This document shows positions 1-6,990 of a DNA stretch of 34,831 bases, one piece after another. This DNA is from Ramlibacter sp. GTDB taxonomy: Bacteria > Pseudomonadota > Gammaproteobacteria > Burkholderiales > Burkholderiaceae_C. The notes beneath the pieces are model-generated. The model worked only from the letters and a program-made list of their open reading frames with translations, made no database searches and had not been told where the DNA came from. The position numbers and the translations under genes were made by a program. Positions within the stretch are counted from its first letter, which is position 1; every line of letters starts with the position of its first letter. Where the stretch lies: positions 1-34,831 of the forward strand of contig JACMQX010000230.1 of assembly GCA_014376765.1 (NCBI GenBank), in the 5' to 3' direction.

Positions 1-17
1 AAATGAAGAAGGTTGAC

Positions 18-112
18 GAGCCTTACCCCCGGCACTGGCTCCACAGTTAGGGCTGCTTGGTTCCCCATCTGACCCGGTTGGCCGCTTCACCATGCGGGGA
101 GGCCCGTCAGCT
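18..112 (-). ncRNA. ffs: 4.5S signal recognition particle RNA (small bacterial SRP RNA)
   Basis: The minus strand carries the SRP RNA apical domain: GTCAG, a three-base stem TGG, the GGAA tetraloop, CCA, then AGCAGCC. This matches the conserved GGAA-capped hairpin with the asymmetric AGCA internal loop that Ffh binds. Outer arms (about 90-105 and 18-38) are complementary, closing the long hairpin. The RNA pairs with Ffh to deliver nascent membrane proteins to FtsY. It lies divergent from dnaX, a common arrangement. The exact ends are estimated from the pairing, not from transcript data. Confidence 0.85.
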
Positions 113-115
113 CGC

Positions 116-121
116 ATTGTA
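116..121 (-). promoter_or_regulatory. Putative -10 element of the SRP RNA promoter
   Basis: TACAAT on the minus strand lies a few bases upstream of the predicted 5' end of the SRP RNA. No convincing -35 box is visible at 16-18 bp, so the call rests on the -10 hexamer and its position. Confidence 0.45.
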
Positions 122-181
122 AGCGGTCCGCGCAATACCCTTTGCCACTTCATGCCGCCAGATCGCCCATATTCCATGACG

Positions 182-210
182 TTGACAAGAACCTTCCGAG
201 GGTTGTGACT
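182..210 (+). promoter_or_regulatory. Possible dnaX promoter
   Basis: A perfect TTGACA stands at 182-187, about 65 bp before the dnaX start. The matching -10 region near 205-211 is weak. No clear Shine-Dalgarno precedes dnaX. Confidence 0.3.
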
Positions 211-250
211 TCGCTTCAAGCCGCGTGGCGCGTCACCGTAGAATCATCCG

Positions 251-2296
251 ATGTCTTACCTTGTGCTCGCCAGAAAGTACCGCCCCAAGAACTTCACCGA
301 GATGGTCGGCCAGGAGCATGTGGTGCAGGCGCTGACGAATGCCCTGACGCAGCAACGGCTGCATCATGCCTACCTCTTCACCGGCACCCGCGGCGTGGGC
401 AAGACAACCGTGTCGCGCATTCTGGCCAAGTCGCTCAATTGCCAGGGGCCGGACGGGCAGGGCGGCATCACCGCTGCGCCGTGCGGGGTATGCCAGGCGT
501 GCAAGGACATCGACAGTGGACGCTTTGTGGACTACACCGAACTGGACGCCGCCTCCAACCGGGGTGTGGATGAGGTCCAGGCGCTGCTGGAGCAGGCGGT
601 GTACAAACCGGTTCAGGGCCGCTTCAAGGTGTTCATGATCGACGAAGTGCACATGCTCACCGGGCACGCTTTCAACGCGATGCTCAAGACGCTGGAAGAG
701 CCGCCCGAGTACCTCAAATTCGTTTTGGCCACGACCGACCCGCAGAAGGTGCCGGTCACGGTGTTGTCGCGCTGCCTTCAGTTCAATTTGCGGCCCATGG
801 CGCCCGAGACGGTGCAGGAGCACCTGGCTGGTGTGCTTCAGACCGAGGGGGTGCCCGCAGACGCGCAGGCCCTGCGCCTGATTGCCCGTTCGGCGCGGGG
901 GTCCATGCGCGACGCGCTGTCGCTGACCGATCAGGCCATTGCGTTTGGCAGCGGCAAGCTGGAAGAGGCCACGGTGCGCCAGATGCTGGGCAGCGTGGAC
1001 CGCACGTACGTAGTGCGGCTGATCGAGGCGCTCGCGCGCAGTGATGGCCGCACGGTGGTGGAGACGTCCGAAGCCTTGCGCCTGCATGGCCTGAGCGCCG
1101 CGTCCACGCTGGAAGAAATGACCTCCATCCTGCAGCGCATGGCGGTCCTGCAGGCGGTGCCGCAATCGGTCGATGAGAGCGACGCCGAATCGGTGGAAAC
1201 AGCGCGCCTTGCGCAGCTCCTGCCGCCTGACGAGACGCAGCTGCTCTACAGCATGTGCCTGCACGGCCGCGGGGAACTAGGCCTGGCGCCCGATGAGTAC
1301 GCGGCCCTCACCATGGTGCTGCTGCGGCTGCTGGCTTTCAAACCCGGCGCGGTCCAGGCGGCCCTGGCGGAAAAAAAAACTCTGAGTGATGGCGGCGGCG
1401 CTGCTCCCCGCCCGCTGGCGGTAGCGCTGCACGGGAATCAGGACACGGCCGCGGTGGCTGCGGCCCCTCGATTCGTGGCCGCCCCAGCCGCATCCACCGG
1501 ACCCGCTTCTACACTCGCAGTCGCACCCGCCTTCGCGGCGCCTGCACCCCCGGCACCAGCACACGCAGCCACTACACCCACAGCCACTACACCCACAGCC
1601 ACAGCCACTGCACACGCAGTCGTTGCTGCAGCTCCCGCAACAGCAGCCCTGCGCGCGCCGAGCCCACCCCAAAGCGCGGTGCCCGTGCGCGAAGCACCGC
1701 AGCCTGCCACGCGCCCTCCCGGCCAGATGCTGCCCGTCATCGACCCGTTTGCCAGTGCAAACCGGTTGGCAGCAAACCCTTCGAGTCAACAGGAGGACCA
1801 TGGGCAATCTGGCGTCGTCGCCATACAGGTCCGCCAGCAGCCTGAGCCCAGCGCCCGTACCGAGCCGCGGCATGAGTCCGGGTCAACTGGCCGGCCAGCT
1901 GACACCCTGGTGCTCACAGAGGAGGGCAACTTCTGGCACCAAACCGTCCAGCAGCTTGTGGCCGCCGAGGCGGTGACGGCGATGGTGCGCGAGCTGGCCT
2001 TGCAGTCCCAGCTGGTAGCCAGGGACGTGGACGTCTGGATGCTGCGGGTCGAGCGCGAATCGCTCAATCAGCCTGTCAGCCGTGAACGCCTGCAAAACGC
2101 GCTGCATGCAGTGGGCCACACGGTGACCCTGACGGTAGAGGTAGGCCGGATCGCAGACAGCCCCGCTGCGCGCAACCTTGCCGCCGCGCAGGCCCGCCAG
2201 CGTGCCGCAGAAGAAGCCATCACCAATGATCCGTGGGTGCAGGACCTGATGCGCACCCATCAGGCGAAAATGTTGCCTGTCGCCACCCGGAGCTGA
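251..2296 (+). CDS. dnaX: DNA polymerase III subunits gamma/tau (clamp loader ATPase)
   Basis: This is the motor of the replicative clamp loader, which opens and loads the beta clamp; the tau form also tethers polymerase cores and DnaB. The 681-residue product has Walker A GTRGVGKT at 45-52, four zinc-binding cysteines (C64, C78, C81, C84), DEVH at 131-134, the sensor-1 region ATTDP and a sensor-2 region near SARGSMRDA. An Ala/Pro/Thr-rich linker spans about residues 395-550. The C-terminal tau domain, which contacts alpha and DnaB, fills the last 120 residues. At 1371-1379 there is an A9 run at the end of the clamp-loader core, and either one-base slip leads quickly to a stop (see site entry). 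The ATG at 251 begins the conserved MSYLVLARKYRP sequence; no strong Shine-Dalgarno is visible. First gene of the dnaX-ybaB-recR group. Confidence 0.97.
   Translation: MSYLVLARKYRPKNFTEMVGQEHVVQALTNALTQQRLHHAYLFTGTRGVGKTTVSRILAKSLNCQGPDGQGGITAAPCGVCQACKDIDSGRFVDYTELDAASNRGVDEVQALLEQAVYKPVQGRFKVFMIDEVHMLTGHAFNAMLKTLEEPPEYLKFVLATTDPQKVPVTVLSRCLQFNLRPMAPETVQEHLAGVLQTEGVPADAQALRLIARSARGSMRDALSLTDQAIAFGSGKLEEATVRQMLGSVDRTYVVRLIEALARSDGRTVVETSEALRLHGLSAASTLEEMTSILQRMAVLQAVPQSVDESDAESVETARLAQLLPPDETQLLYSMCLHGRGELGLAPDEYAALTMVLLRLLAFKPGAVQAALAEKKTLSDGGGAAPRPLAVALHGNQDTAAVAAAPRFVAAPAASTGPASTLAVAPAFAAPAPPAPAHAATTPTATTPTATATAHAVVAAAPATAALRAPSPPQSAVPVREAPQPATRPPGQMLPVIDPFASANRLAANPSSQQEDHGQSGVVAIQVRQQPEPSARTEPRHESGSTGRPADTLVLTEEGNFWHQTVQQLVAAEAVTAMVRELALQSQLVARDVDVWMLRVERESLNQPVSRERLQNALHAVGHTVTLTVEVGRIADSPAARNLAAAQARQRAAEEAITNDPWVQDLMRTHQAKMLPVATRS
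1370..1389 (+). promoter_or_regulatory. Candidate programmed slippage site in dnaX (A9 run)
   Basis: Nine consecutive A residues (1371-1379) follow a G, read in frame as GAA AAA AAA ACT. In the -1 frame translation would stop at TGA 1387-1389 after Asn-Ser-Glu. In the +1 frame it stops at TGA 1383-1385 after one Leu. A slip in either direction gives a product of about 377-379 residues, the size of the clamp-loader core without tau domains. E. coli dnaX makes gamma by ribosomal frameshifting on an A-rich heptamer, and Thermus dnaX uses transcriptional slippage on an A9 run. That the site works here is inference. Confidence 0.6.
1564..1612 (+). repeat. Short tandem repeat in the dnaX linker
   Basis: The 15-base unit CAGCCACTACACCCA is repeated about twice and then continues as a degenerate CAGCCA run. 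It encodes a Pro-Thr-Ala-Thr-rich stretch of the flexible tau linker. The repeat keeps the reading frame, so length changes would be tolerated. Confidence 0.6.
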
Positions 2297-2363
2297 CTCA
2301 AAATTACATTAACCGCCGGCCACTCTGGCCGATTCCTCCAGACCCAAGACACAAGGAAAACCC

Positions 2364-2696
2364 ATGTTCAACAAAGGCCAACTCGCCGGGCTCATGAAGC
2401 AGGCTCAAGCCATGCAGGACAACATCAAGAAGGCGCAGGACGAACTCGCCTTCATCGACGTGACAGCAGAGTCCGGCTCCGGGCTGGTCAAGGTCACCAT
2501 GAGCTGCAAACACGAAGTCAAGCGCGTCGAGATCGACCCCAGCCTGCTGGCCGATGACAAGGACATGCTGGAAGACCTGGTGGCCGCCGCCTTCAATGCG
2601 GCCGTGCGCAAGGCTGAGGAAACCAGCCAGGAAAAGATGGGCAAGCTCACCCAGGGCATGCCCGGCCTCCCAGGCGGCATGAAGCTGCCGTTCTAG
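2364..2696 (+). CDS. ybaB: YbaB/EbfC family nucleoid-associated protein
   Basis: This 110-residue protein is of usual YbaB length. Members are small dimeric DNA-binding proteins that associate with the nucleoid. The N-terminus [18 protein letters not shown] is the typical helical start, and the Met/Gly/Pro-rich tail ends [13 protein letters not shown], also typical. AAGGAAAA lies just before the ATG. It sits 67 bp after dnaX and 1 bp before recR, the widespread dnaX-ybaB-recR order. The precise cellular role of the family remains loosely defined. Confidence 0.95.
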   Translation: MFNKGQLAGLMKQAQAMQDNIKKAQDELAFIDVTAESGSGLVKVTMSCKHEVKRVEIDPSLLADDKDMLEDLVAAAFNAAVRKAEETSQEKMGKLTQGMPGLPGGMKLPF

Positions 2697-2697
2697 A

Positions 2698-3288
2698 TTG
2701 GCTGATTCCAATTCACTCGAGGTGTTGATACAGGCGCTGCGGCGCCTGCCGGGCGTGGGCGTGAAGTCGGCGCAGCGGATGGCGTTTCATCTGCTTCAGC
2801 ACGACCGCGAAGGCGCCCGGGCCATGGCCCGCGCTCTGACCAGCGCGACTGACAGCGTCAAGCACTGCGCCTTGTGTCACACCTTCACCGAAGCCGAGGT
2901 TTGCCGCACCTGCCTGGACCCGCAGCGCGACCGCAGCAAGCTGTGCGTGGTCGAAACACCAGCCGACCAGTCCGCTGTGGAGCGCACTGCCGCCTTCAAG
3001 GGCCTGTACTTTGTGCTCATGGGCAAACTCAACCCGCTGGACGGCATCGGCCCGAAAGACATTGGCCTGCAAAAGCTGTTTGCCCGTGCCACCGACGGCT
3101 CGGTTCAAGAGGTGATCCTGGCGACCAACTTCACGGCAGAAGGCGAGGCGACGGCGCACGTGATCGGTGAAGCGCTCAAGGCCAAGGGGTTGAAAGTGAC
3201 GAGGCTTGCCCGCGGCGTGCCGGCCGGCAGCGAGCTGGAATATGTAGACTTGGGAACGATCGCACACGCGCTCGTTGACCGGAGGTAA
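2698..3288 (+). CDS. recR: Recombination mediator protein RecR
   Basis: RecR works with RecO (and RecF) to load RecA on SSB-coated gaps. The 196-residue product has the N-terminal helix-hairpin-helix [14 protein letters not shown] at 17-30, a zinc finger with C57, C60, C69 and C72, and a Toprim domain beginning near [10 protein letters not shown]. The start is taken as TTG at 2698, because the homologous N-terminus begins just ahead of the [12 protein letters not shown] segment and no ATG exists in that region. The TTG begins one base after the ybaB stop and has no strong Shine-Dalgarno of its own, which suggests translational coupling. Confidence 0.95.
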   Translation: MADSNSLEVLIQALRRLPGVGVKSAQRMAFHLLQHDREGARAMARALTSATDSVKHCALCHTFTEAEVCRTCLDPQRDRSKLCVVETPADQSAVERTAAFKGLYFVLMGKLNPLDGIGPKDIGLQKLFARATDGSVQEVILATNFTAEGEATAHVIGEALKAKGLKVTRLARGVPAGSELEYVDLGTIAHALVDRR

Positions 3289-3292
3289 AAAT

Positions 3293-3709
3293 ATGATGAA
3301 TGAGGCCAGCTTCACGGTGGCGTACTGGTGCGTCCTGATGGCCGCCTTGCTGCCGATTCTTTGCGCAGGCGTTGCCAAGTACGGCATGTTCAGCAAGCCT
3401 TCGCGTGAAGGAGGCTACGACAACGGCGACCCGCGTTCCTGGCTGTCCCGGCAAAAAGACTGGCGGTCCCGCGCCAATGCAGCCCAGCAAAACAGTTTTG
3501 AGGCCCTGCCTTTCTTCATCGGCGCCGTGATCATTGCGCATACGCTGGGGGCCTACCAGGTCAAGCTCGACTTGCTGGCCTTTTTCTGGGTGATGTTGCG
3601 GCTGGTCTACATCATGATGTATGTGGCCGACCTGCCGACCGCGCGCTCCATCGTCTGGGCGCTGGCGCTGCTCTTGAATGTGTGGATTTTGTTCACCGGC
3701 TTTCGTTAG
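3293..3709 (+). CDS. MAPEG family integral membrane protein
   Basis: The 138-residue product has four hydrophobic helices (near residues 8-28, 68-85, 92-112 and 116-135) and the MAPEG-type segment with R and N residues (RSRANAAQQNSFEALPFF) before helix two. MAPEG proteins include glutathione-dependent membrane enzymes. Bacterial members such as this are mostly uncharacterised, so no reaction is assigned. The start at ATG 3293 is chosen because GGAGGT (3281-3286) sits 6 bp upstream; this Shine-Dalgarno overlaps the recR stop, implying co-transcription. An upstream in-frame TTG at 3275 lies before that site and is less likely. Confidence 0.88.
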   Translation: MMNEASFTVAYWCVLMAALLPILCAGVAKYGMFSKPSREGGYDNGDPRSWLSRQKDWRSRANAAQQNSFEALPFFIGAVIIAHTLGAYQVKLDLLAFFWVMLRLVYIMMYVADLPTARSIVWALALLLNVWILFTGFR

Positions 3710-3745
3710 GCGCTCTCCCTTGCGCCGCTGCTGGCGCCATTACGT

Positions 3746-3782
3746 AAAAACCCGCACGGGGATGTTCCCGATGCGGGTTTTT
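3746..3782 (+). terminator. Rho-independent terminator after the dnaX-recR-MAPEG group
   Basis: AAAAACCCGCA pairs with TGCGGGTTTTT around a short GC-rich loop. The U-tract on both strands allows bidirectional action. It separates the DNA-repair group from the ABC operon that follows. Confidence 0.88.
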
Positions 3783-3832
3783 GTGCAGCGCATTAATCTG
3801 ACTTCAATACCTAAAAACACAAGGAAGTCACC

Positions 3833-4906
3833 ATGGCCCAAGCCACCGATTCCCGCCGCCGACTGCTCCTGTCACCGTCGCGCCGCGCCTTCACCACCTC
3901 TGCCGCGCTGGCAGTGGCCAGCCTGGCCGCACCCAGCCTTTGGGCTCAGCCCAAGCTTGAAAAATCGAAAATTTCCCTCGCTGTCGGGGGCAAGGCGTCT
4001 TTTTACTACCTGCCGCTGACCATTGCCGAACAGCTGGGTTACTTCAAGGCGGAAGGCCTGGACATCGAGTTTTCCGACTTTGCCGGTGGCGCGCGTGCGC
4101 TGCAGGCTCTGGTCGGCGGCTCGGCCGATGTGGTGTCGGGTGCCTACGAGCACACCATCAACATGCAAAGCAAGAACCAGTTCATCCAGTCGTTCGTGCT
4201 GCAGGGCCGTGCGCCGCAGATTGCGGTCGGCGTGTCGACCAAGAGCATGGCCAACTACAAGACCCTGGCCGACCTGAAGGGCAAGAAGATCGGCGTGTCG
4301 GCGCCGGGCTCCTCCACCAACATGGTGGCCAACCTCATCCTCTCGCGCGCCGGCCTCAAGCCCACCGACGTGAGCTTTGTGGGCGTAGGCACATCGTCCG
4401 GCGCGCTTGCCGCTTTGCGCTCAGGCCAGATCGATGCCATGAGCAACATTGATCCGGTGATGACCATGCTCGAACAAAAAGGCGACGTGCGCATCATCTC
4501 GGACACGCGCACCCTCAAGGGCACGCTAGAGGTCTTTGGCGGCAACATGCCGGCGGCCTGCCTGTATGCCAGCACCGAGTTTGTGCAGAAGAACCCCAAC
4601 ACCTGCCAGGCCATGGCCAACGCCATCGTGCATGGCCTCAAGTGGCTGCAGACGGCCGGGCCCTCCGACATCATCAAAACCGTCCCTGACAGCTACCTGC
4701 TCGGGGACCGGGCGCTCTACCTGGCCTCCTTCAACAAGGTGCGCGAGGCGATCTCGCTGGACGGCATCATGAGCGAGGAGGGCACCCGCACTGCGCTCAA
4801 GGCCCTGGCAAGTTTTGACCCGGCGATCAAGCCGGAGAAGATTGACTTGTCCAAGACCTACACAAATGACTTTGCCAAGCGGGCCAAAGAACGCTTCAAG
4901 GCATAA
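3833..4906 (+). CDS. ABC transporter substrate-binding protein, NitT/TauT (NMT1/SsuA-like) family
   Basis: Periplasmic receptor of 357 residues. The N-terminus carries an SRRAF segment followed by a hydrophobic Ala-rich stretch and a likely cleavage after LWA (about residue 38), consistent with export, possibly by the Tat route. The mature part has the family pattern: a YYLPLTIAEQLGYFKAEGLD opening, then FAGGARALQALVGGSADV, and a second-lobe LKGKKIGVSAPGSST. Such proteins bind small anions, sulfonates or pyrimidine precursors; the ligand here cannot be told from sequence. Shine-Dalgarno AAGGAAG lies 5-6 bp before the ATG. It is the first gene of an ABC operon with the ATPase and permease downstream. 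Confidence 0.9.
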   Translation: MAQATDSRRRLLLSPSRRAFTTSAALAVASLAAPSLWAQPKLEKSKISLAVGGKASFYYLPLTIAEQLGYFKAEGLDIEFSDFAGGARALQALVGGSADVVSGAYEHTINMQSKNQFIQSFVLQGRAPQIAVGVSTKSMANYKTLADLKGKKIGVSAPGSSTNMVANLILSRAGLKPTDVSFVGVGTSSGALAALRSGQIDAMSNIDPVMTMLEQKGDVRIISDTRTLKGTLEVFGGNMPAACLYASTEFVQKNPNTCQAMANAIVHGLKWLQTAGPSDIIKTVPDSYLLGDRALYLASFNKVREAISLDGIMSEEGTRTALKALASFDPAIKPEKIDLSKTYTNDFAKRAKERFKA

Positions 4907-4913
4907 GGCCGTT

Positions 4914-5738
4914 ATGGCCATGCCTGCAGACTACGCTTTAGAGTTTGCCAACATCAGTGTTACCTTTCGCGCCCGAGATGACGCGTCGCAGCGCTACACC
5001 GCGGTTGCCGACACCACGCTGCGCATCCGTGCGGGCGAATTCGTCTCGGTGGTCGGCCCTACTGGCTGCGGCAAGTCCACCCTGCTGAACGTGGCCGCCG
5101 GGCTGATGGACGCGTCCTCGGGCGAGGTCCGCGTGTTTGGCGAGCCGCTGCACGGCATCAATAAACGCGCCGGCTACATGTTCCAGACCGAGGCGCTGAT
5201 GCCTTGGCGCAGCGCGATCAACAACGTCATGACGGGGCTGCAATACCGCGGCGTACCGGACGCTGAAGCGCGAAAGCAGGCGCAGGCCTGGCTGGAACGC
5301 GTGGGGCTCGGCGAGTTTGGCGATCGCTATCCGCACCAGCTCTCGGGCGGTATGCGCAAGCGCACGGCGCTGGCCCAGGTTCTGGCACTGGACCCGGACA
5401 TCATCCTCATGGACGAGCCCTTCAGCGCGCTCGACATCCAGACCCGGCAGCTCATGGAAAATGAAGTGTTGGACCTGTGGGCCGCCAAAAAGAAGGCGGT
5501 GCTCTTCATCACCCATGACCTGGACGAAGCCATTGCGATGAGCGACCGCGTGGTGGTCCTCTCGGCCGGGCCTGGCACCCACCCCATGGGCGAGTTCGAG
5601 ATCGACTTGCCGCGCCCGCGCGACGTGGCCGAGGTCCGCACCCAGCCGCGCTTCATCGAGCTACACACCCGGATCTGGAATGTGCTGCGCGATGAAGTCC
5701 TCAAGGGCTACACGCAACAACTGAAGAAGGCGGCGTGA
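4914..5738 (+). CDS. ABC transporter ATP-binding protein (NitT/TauT type)
   Basis: The 274-residue cytoplasmic ATPase has Walker A GPTGCGKST (48-56), a Q-loop in YMFQTEALMPW, signature LSGGM (143-147), Walker B ILMDEP (164-169) and the H-loop in FITHDLDEA. It energises the permease encoded downstream. The ATG at 4914 lies 7 bp after the stop of the binding-protein gene with AAGG just before it. A longer frame upstream would overlap that gene and does not match the family. The TGA overlaps an ATG (TGATG at 5736-5740), which opens the small ORF described separately. Confidence 0.92.
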   Translation: MAMPADYALEFANISVTFRARDDASQRYTAVADTTLRIRAGEFVSVVGPTGCGKSTLLNVAAGLMDASSGEVRVFGEPLHGINKRAGYMFQTEALMPWRSAINNVMTGLQYRGVPDAEARKQAQAWLERVGLGEFGDRYPHQLSGGMRKRTALAQVLALDPDIILMDEPFSALDIQTRQLMENEVLDLWAAKKKAVLFITHDLDEAIAMSDRVVVLSAGPGTHPMGEFEIDLPRPRDVAEVRTQPRFIELHTRIWNVLRDEVLKGYTQQLKKAA

Positions 5739-5830
5739 TGCACGACGCAAACGACGCCCAGGCTGTCCTCCCGGGCTTGACCCGGGATCCATCGCAGCGC
5801 GCCAACACGGACCCCGGATCCAGTCCGTGA
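5738..5830 (+). other. 30-codon ORF bridging the ATPase and permease genes, built from a palindromic repeat
   Basis: ATG 5738-5740 overlaps the ATPase stop (TGATG). The frame begins MHDANDAQ, runs through a palindromic repeat and ends at TGA 5828-5830. That stop overlaps the ATG at 5830 of the permease, again as TGATG. The first eight codons look like the start of a normal permease gene; the remainder is repeat sequence. The most likely origin is that the repeat inserted after the original permease start and shifted the frame. The ORF may keep ribosomes moving to the new start. No function for the peptide is claimed. Confidence 0.4.
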
Positions 5831-5836
5831 TGACAA
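5763..5836. repeat. Palindromic intergenic repeat, family A copy 1
   Basis: This is an imperfect inverted repeat. The left arm has CCCGGGCTTGACCCGGGATC; the right arm, on the other strand, reads TCACGGACTGGATCCGGGGT. It shares the plan TGTCATCCCG...GGATCCA with copy 2 at 25770-25874. Similar elements recur in many proteobacterial genomes. This copy lies within an operon and covers the permease start. Confidence 0.7.
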
Positions 5837-6681
5837 GCAACATGTGGAACCGTATAAAGCCGTCCGGCAACAACCTCGTCATCTGGCAAGTGGGCGTGCT
5901 GATCGCAGCGCTGGTGCTGTGGCATGTGCTGTCACGTGACAACAAGATTGCGTTCTTTCTGGGTGAGCCCATTCAGGTGGCGGGGCGCATCTGGTCCTGG
6001 TTCATGCCGTTCAGTTTCGGGCCGTCTGCCAACTTTCCTGACGGCCTGCAGGGCAGGGCGGACATTTACCTGCACCTGTACACCACGTTGATTGAAACCG
6101 TGCTGGCCTTCGGCATCGGCACGGCGCTTGGCCTGGCCTGCGGGCTGTGGCTGGCCCTGGCGCCTCTGGCCAGCGCGATTCTTGACCCCTACATCAAGGC
6201 CGCCAACTCGATGCCTCGCGTGATCCTGGCGCCCATTTTCGGCATGTGGTTTGGCCTGGGCATCTGGAGCAAGGTGGCGCTGGCGGTGACGCTGGTGTTC
6301 TTCATCGTGTTCTTCAACGTCTACCAAGGCGTCAAAGAGGTCAGCCCGGTGGTGCTGGCCAACGCCCGCATGCTCGGCGCCAACCAGAAGCAACTGCTGC
6401 GCACGGTTTATTTGCCCAGTGCCACGAGCTGGGTCTTCTCCAGCCTGCACACCTCGGTGGGCCTGGCCTTTGTCGGCGCGGTGGTCGGTGAATACCTGGG
6501 GTCTGCGCGCGGCGTGGGCTACCTGATTCTTCAAGCCGAGGGTACTTTTGACGTGAACACCGTGTTTGCCGGCATCGTCGTCCTGACCGCGTTTGCCTTG
6601 GTGCTGGACGGCATAGTCGGCCGGGTGGAGCGCAAGCTCATGAAGTGGCAACCCCGCCAGGGCGAGACCGAGAAGCTTTGA
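5830..6681 (+). CDS. ABC transporter permease (NitT/TauT type, BPD_transp_1)
   Basis: Inner-membrane permease of about 283 residues with roughly six hydrophobic helices. The EAA-type cytoplasmic loop, which contacts the ATPase, lies in NARMLGANQKQLLRTVYLPSA. A conserved NSMPRVILAPIFGMWFGLG segment precedes it. Start choice is open: GTG 5827, ATG 5830 and ATG 5842 are in frame, and none has a strong Shine-Dalgarno. ATG 5830 is preferred because it overlaps the stop of the bridging ORF as TGATG. The first codons fall in the palindromic repeat, so the N-terminus may differ from relatives. Third component of the ABC importer. Confidence 0.88.
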   Translation: MTSNMWNRIKPSGNNLVIWQVGVLIAALVLWHVLSRDNKIAFFLGEPIQVAGRIWSWFMPFSFGPSANFPDGLQGRADIYLHLYTTLIETVLAFGIGTALGLACGLWLALAPLASAILDPYIKAANSMPRVILAPIFGMWFGLGIWSKVALAVTLVFFIVFFNVYQGVKEVSPVVLANARMLGANQKQLLRTVYLPSATSWVFSSLHTSVGLAFVGAVVGEYLGSARGVGYLILQAEGTFDVNTVFAGIVVLTAFALVLDGIVGRVERKLMKWQPRQGETEKL

Positions 6682-6786
6682 ACAAGGGACTGTGACCTGC
6701 CACACAGACTCCCCGCCCGCCACCGCTTACCTTTGCACCCATCATTTACCGTGCCCGCAGCAGGGCACTTTCCCACAGGGTTAGTC

Positions 6787-6939
6787 ATGAATCTCAACAT
6801 CAGCATCGGCCCGCTCGTCTCCTTGCTCGCGGGCATCCTCATCCTGGTCATGCCGCGGCTGCTCAACTACATCGTGGCGATCTACCTGATCGTGATGGGT
6901 CTGCTCGGCCTGTTTGGCAGCGGCTCGTTGCGCATCTGA
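6787..6939 (+). CDS. Small membrane protein, DUF3096 type
   Basis: A 50-residue, almost wholly hydrophobic peptide: one stretch SIGPLVSLLAGILILVMP, a short turn with R and N, then YIVAIYLIVMGLLGLFGSG. This layout of two helices joined by PRLLNYIVAIYLI matches DUF3096 proteins, which have no known function. ATG 6787 is the only start that excludes a non-hydrophobic leader. The Shine-Dalgarno is weak (AGGG about 10 bp upstream). A GTGCCC/GGGCAC hairpin lies 18 bp before the start. Confidence 0.72.
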   Translation: MNLNISIGPLVSLLAGILILVMPRLLNYIVAIYLIVMGLLGLFGSGSLRI

Positions 6940-6941
6940 AG

Positions 6942-6990
6942 AGCCTCCCTGCGCCTGCGCCCTGGAGGCTTTAGCGCCTGTGGCGCTTTG
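6942..6990. terminator. Terminator hairpins between the DUF3096 gene and mltD
   Basis: AGCCTCC (6942-6948) pairs with GGAGGCT (6964-6970), followed by TTT. A second hairpin AGCGCC/GGCGCT with loop TGT (6973-6987), also followed by TTT, overlaps the 3' end of mltD. The genes converge here, so the first hairpin could serve both. The U-tracts are short, so efficiency is uncertain. Confidence 0.5.

Noticed and set aside
233..1264. A 343-codon open frame antisense to dnaX
   Set aside because: It mirrors the codon pattern of dnaX in a GC-rich genome, has no recognisable domain and an Arg/His/Gln-rich composition typical of shadow frames.
6751..6768. GTGCCC-GCAGCA-GGGCAC hairpin followed by TTT, as terminator of the ABC operon
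   Set aside because: Six pairs and only three T; it may be incidental or belong to the leader of the small membrane protein gene. Not listed as a terminator.
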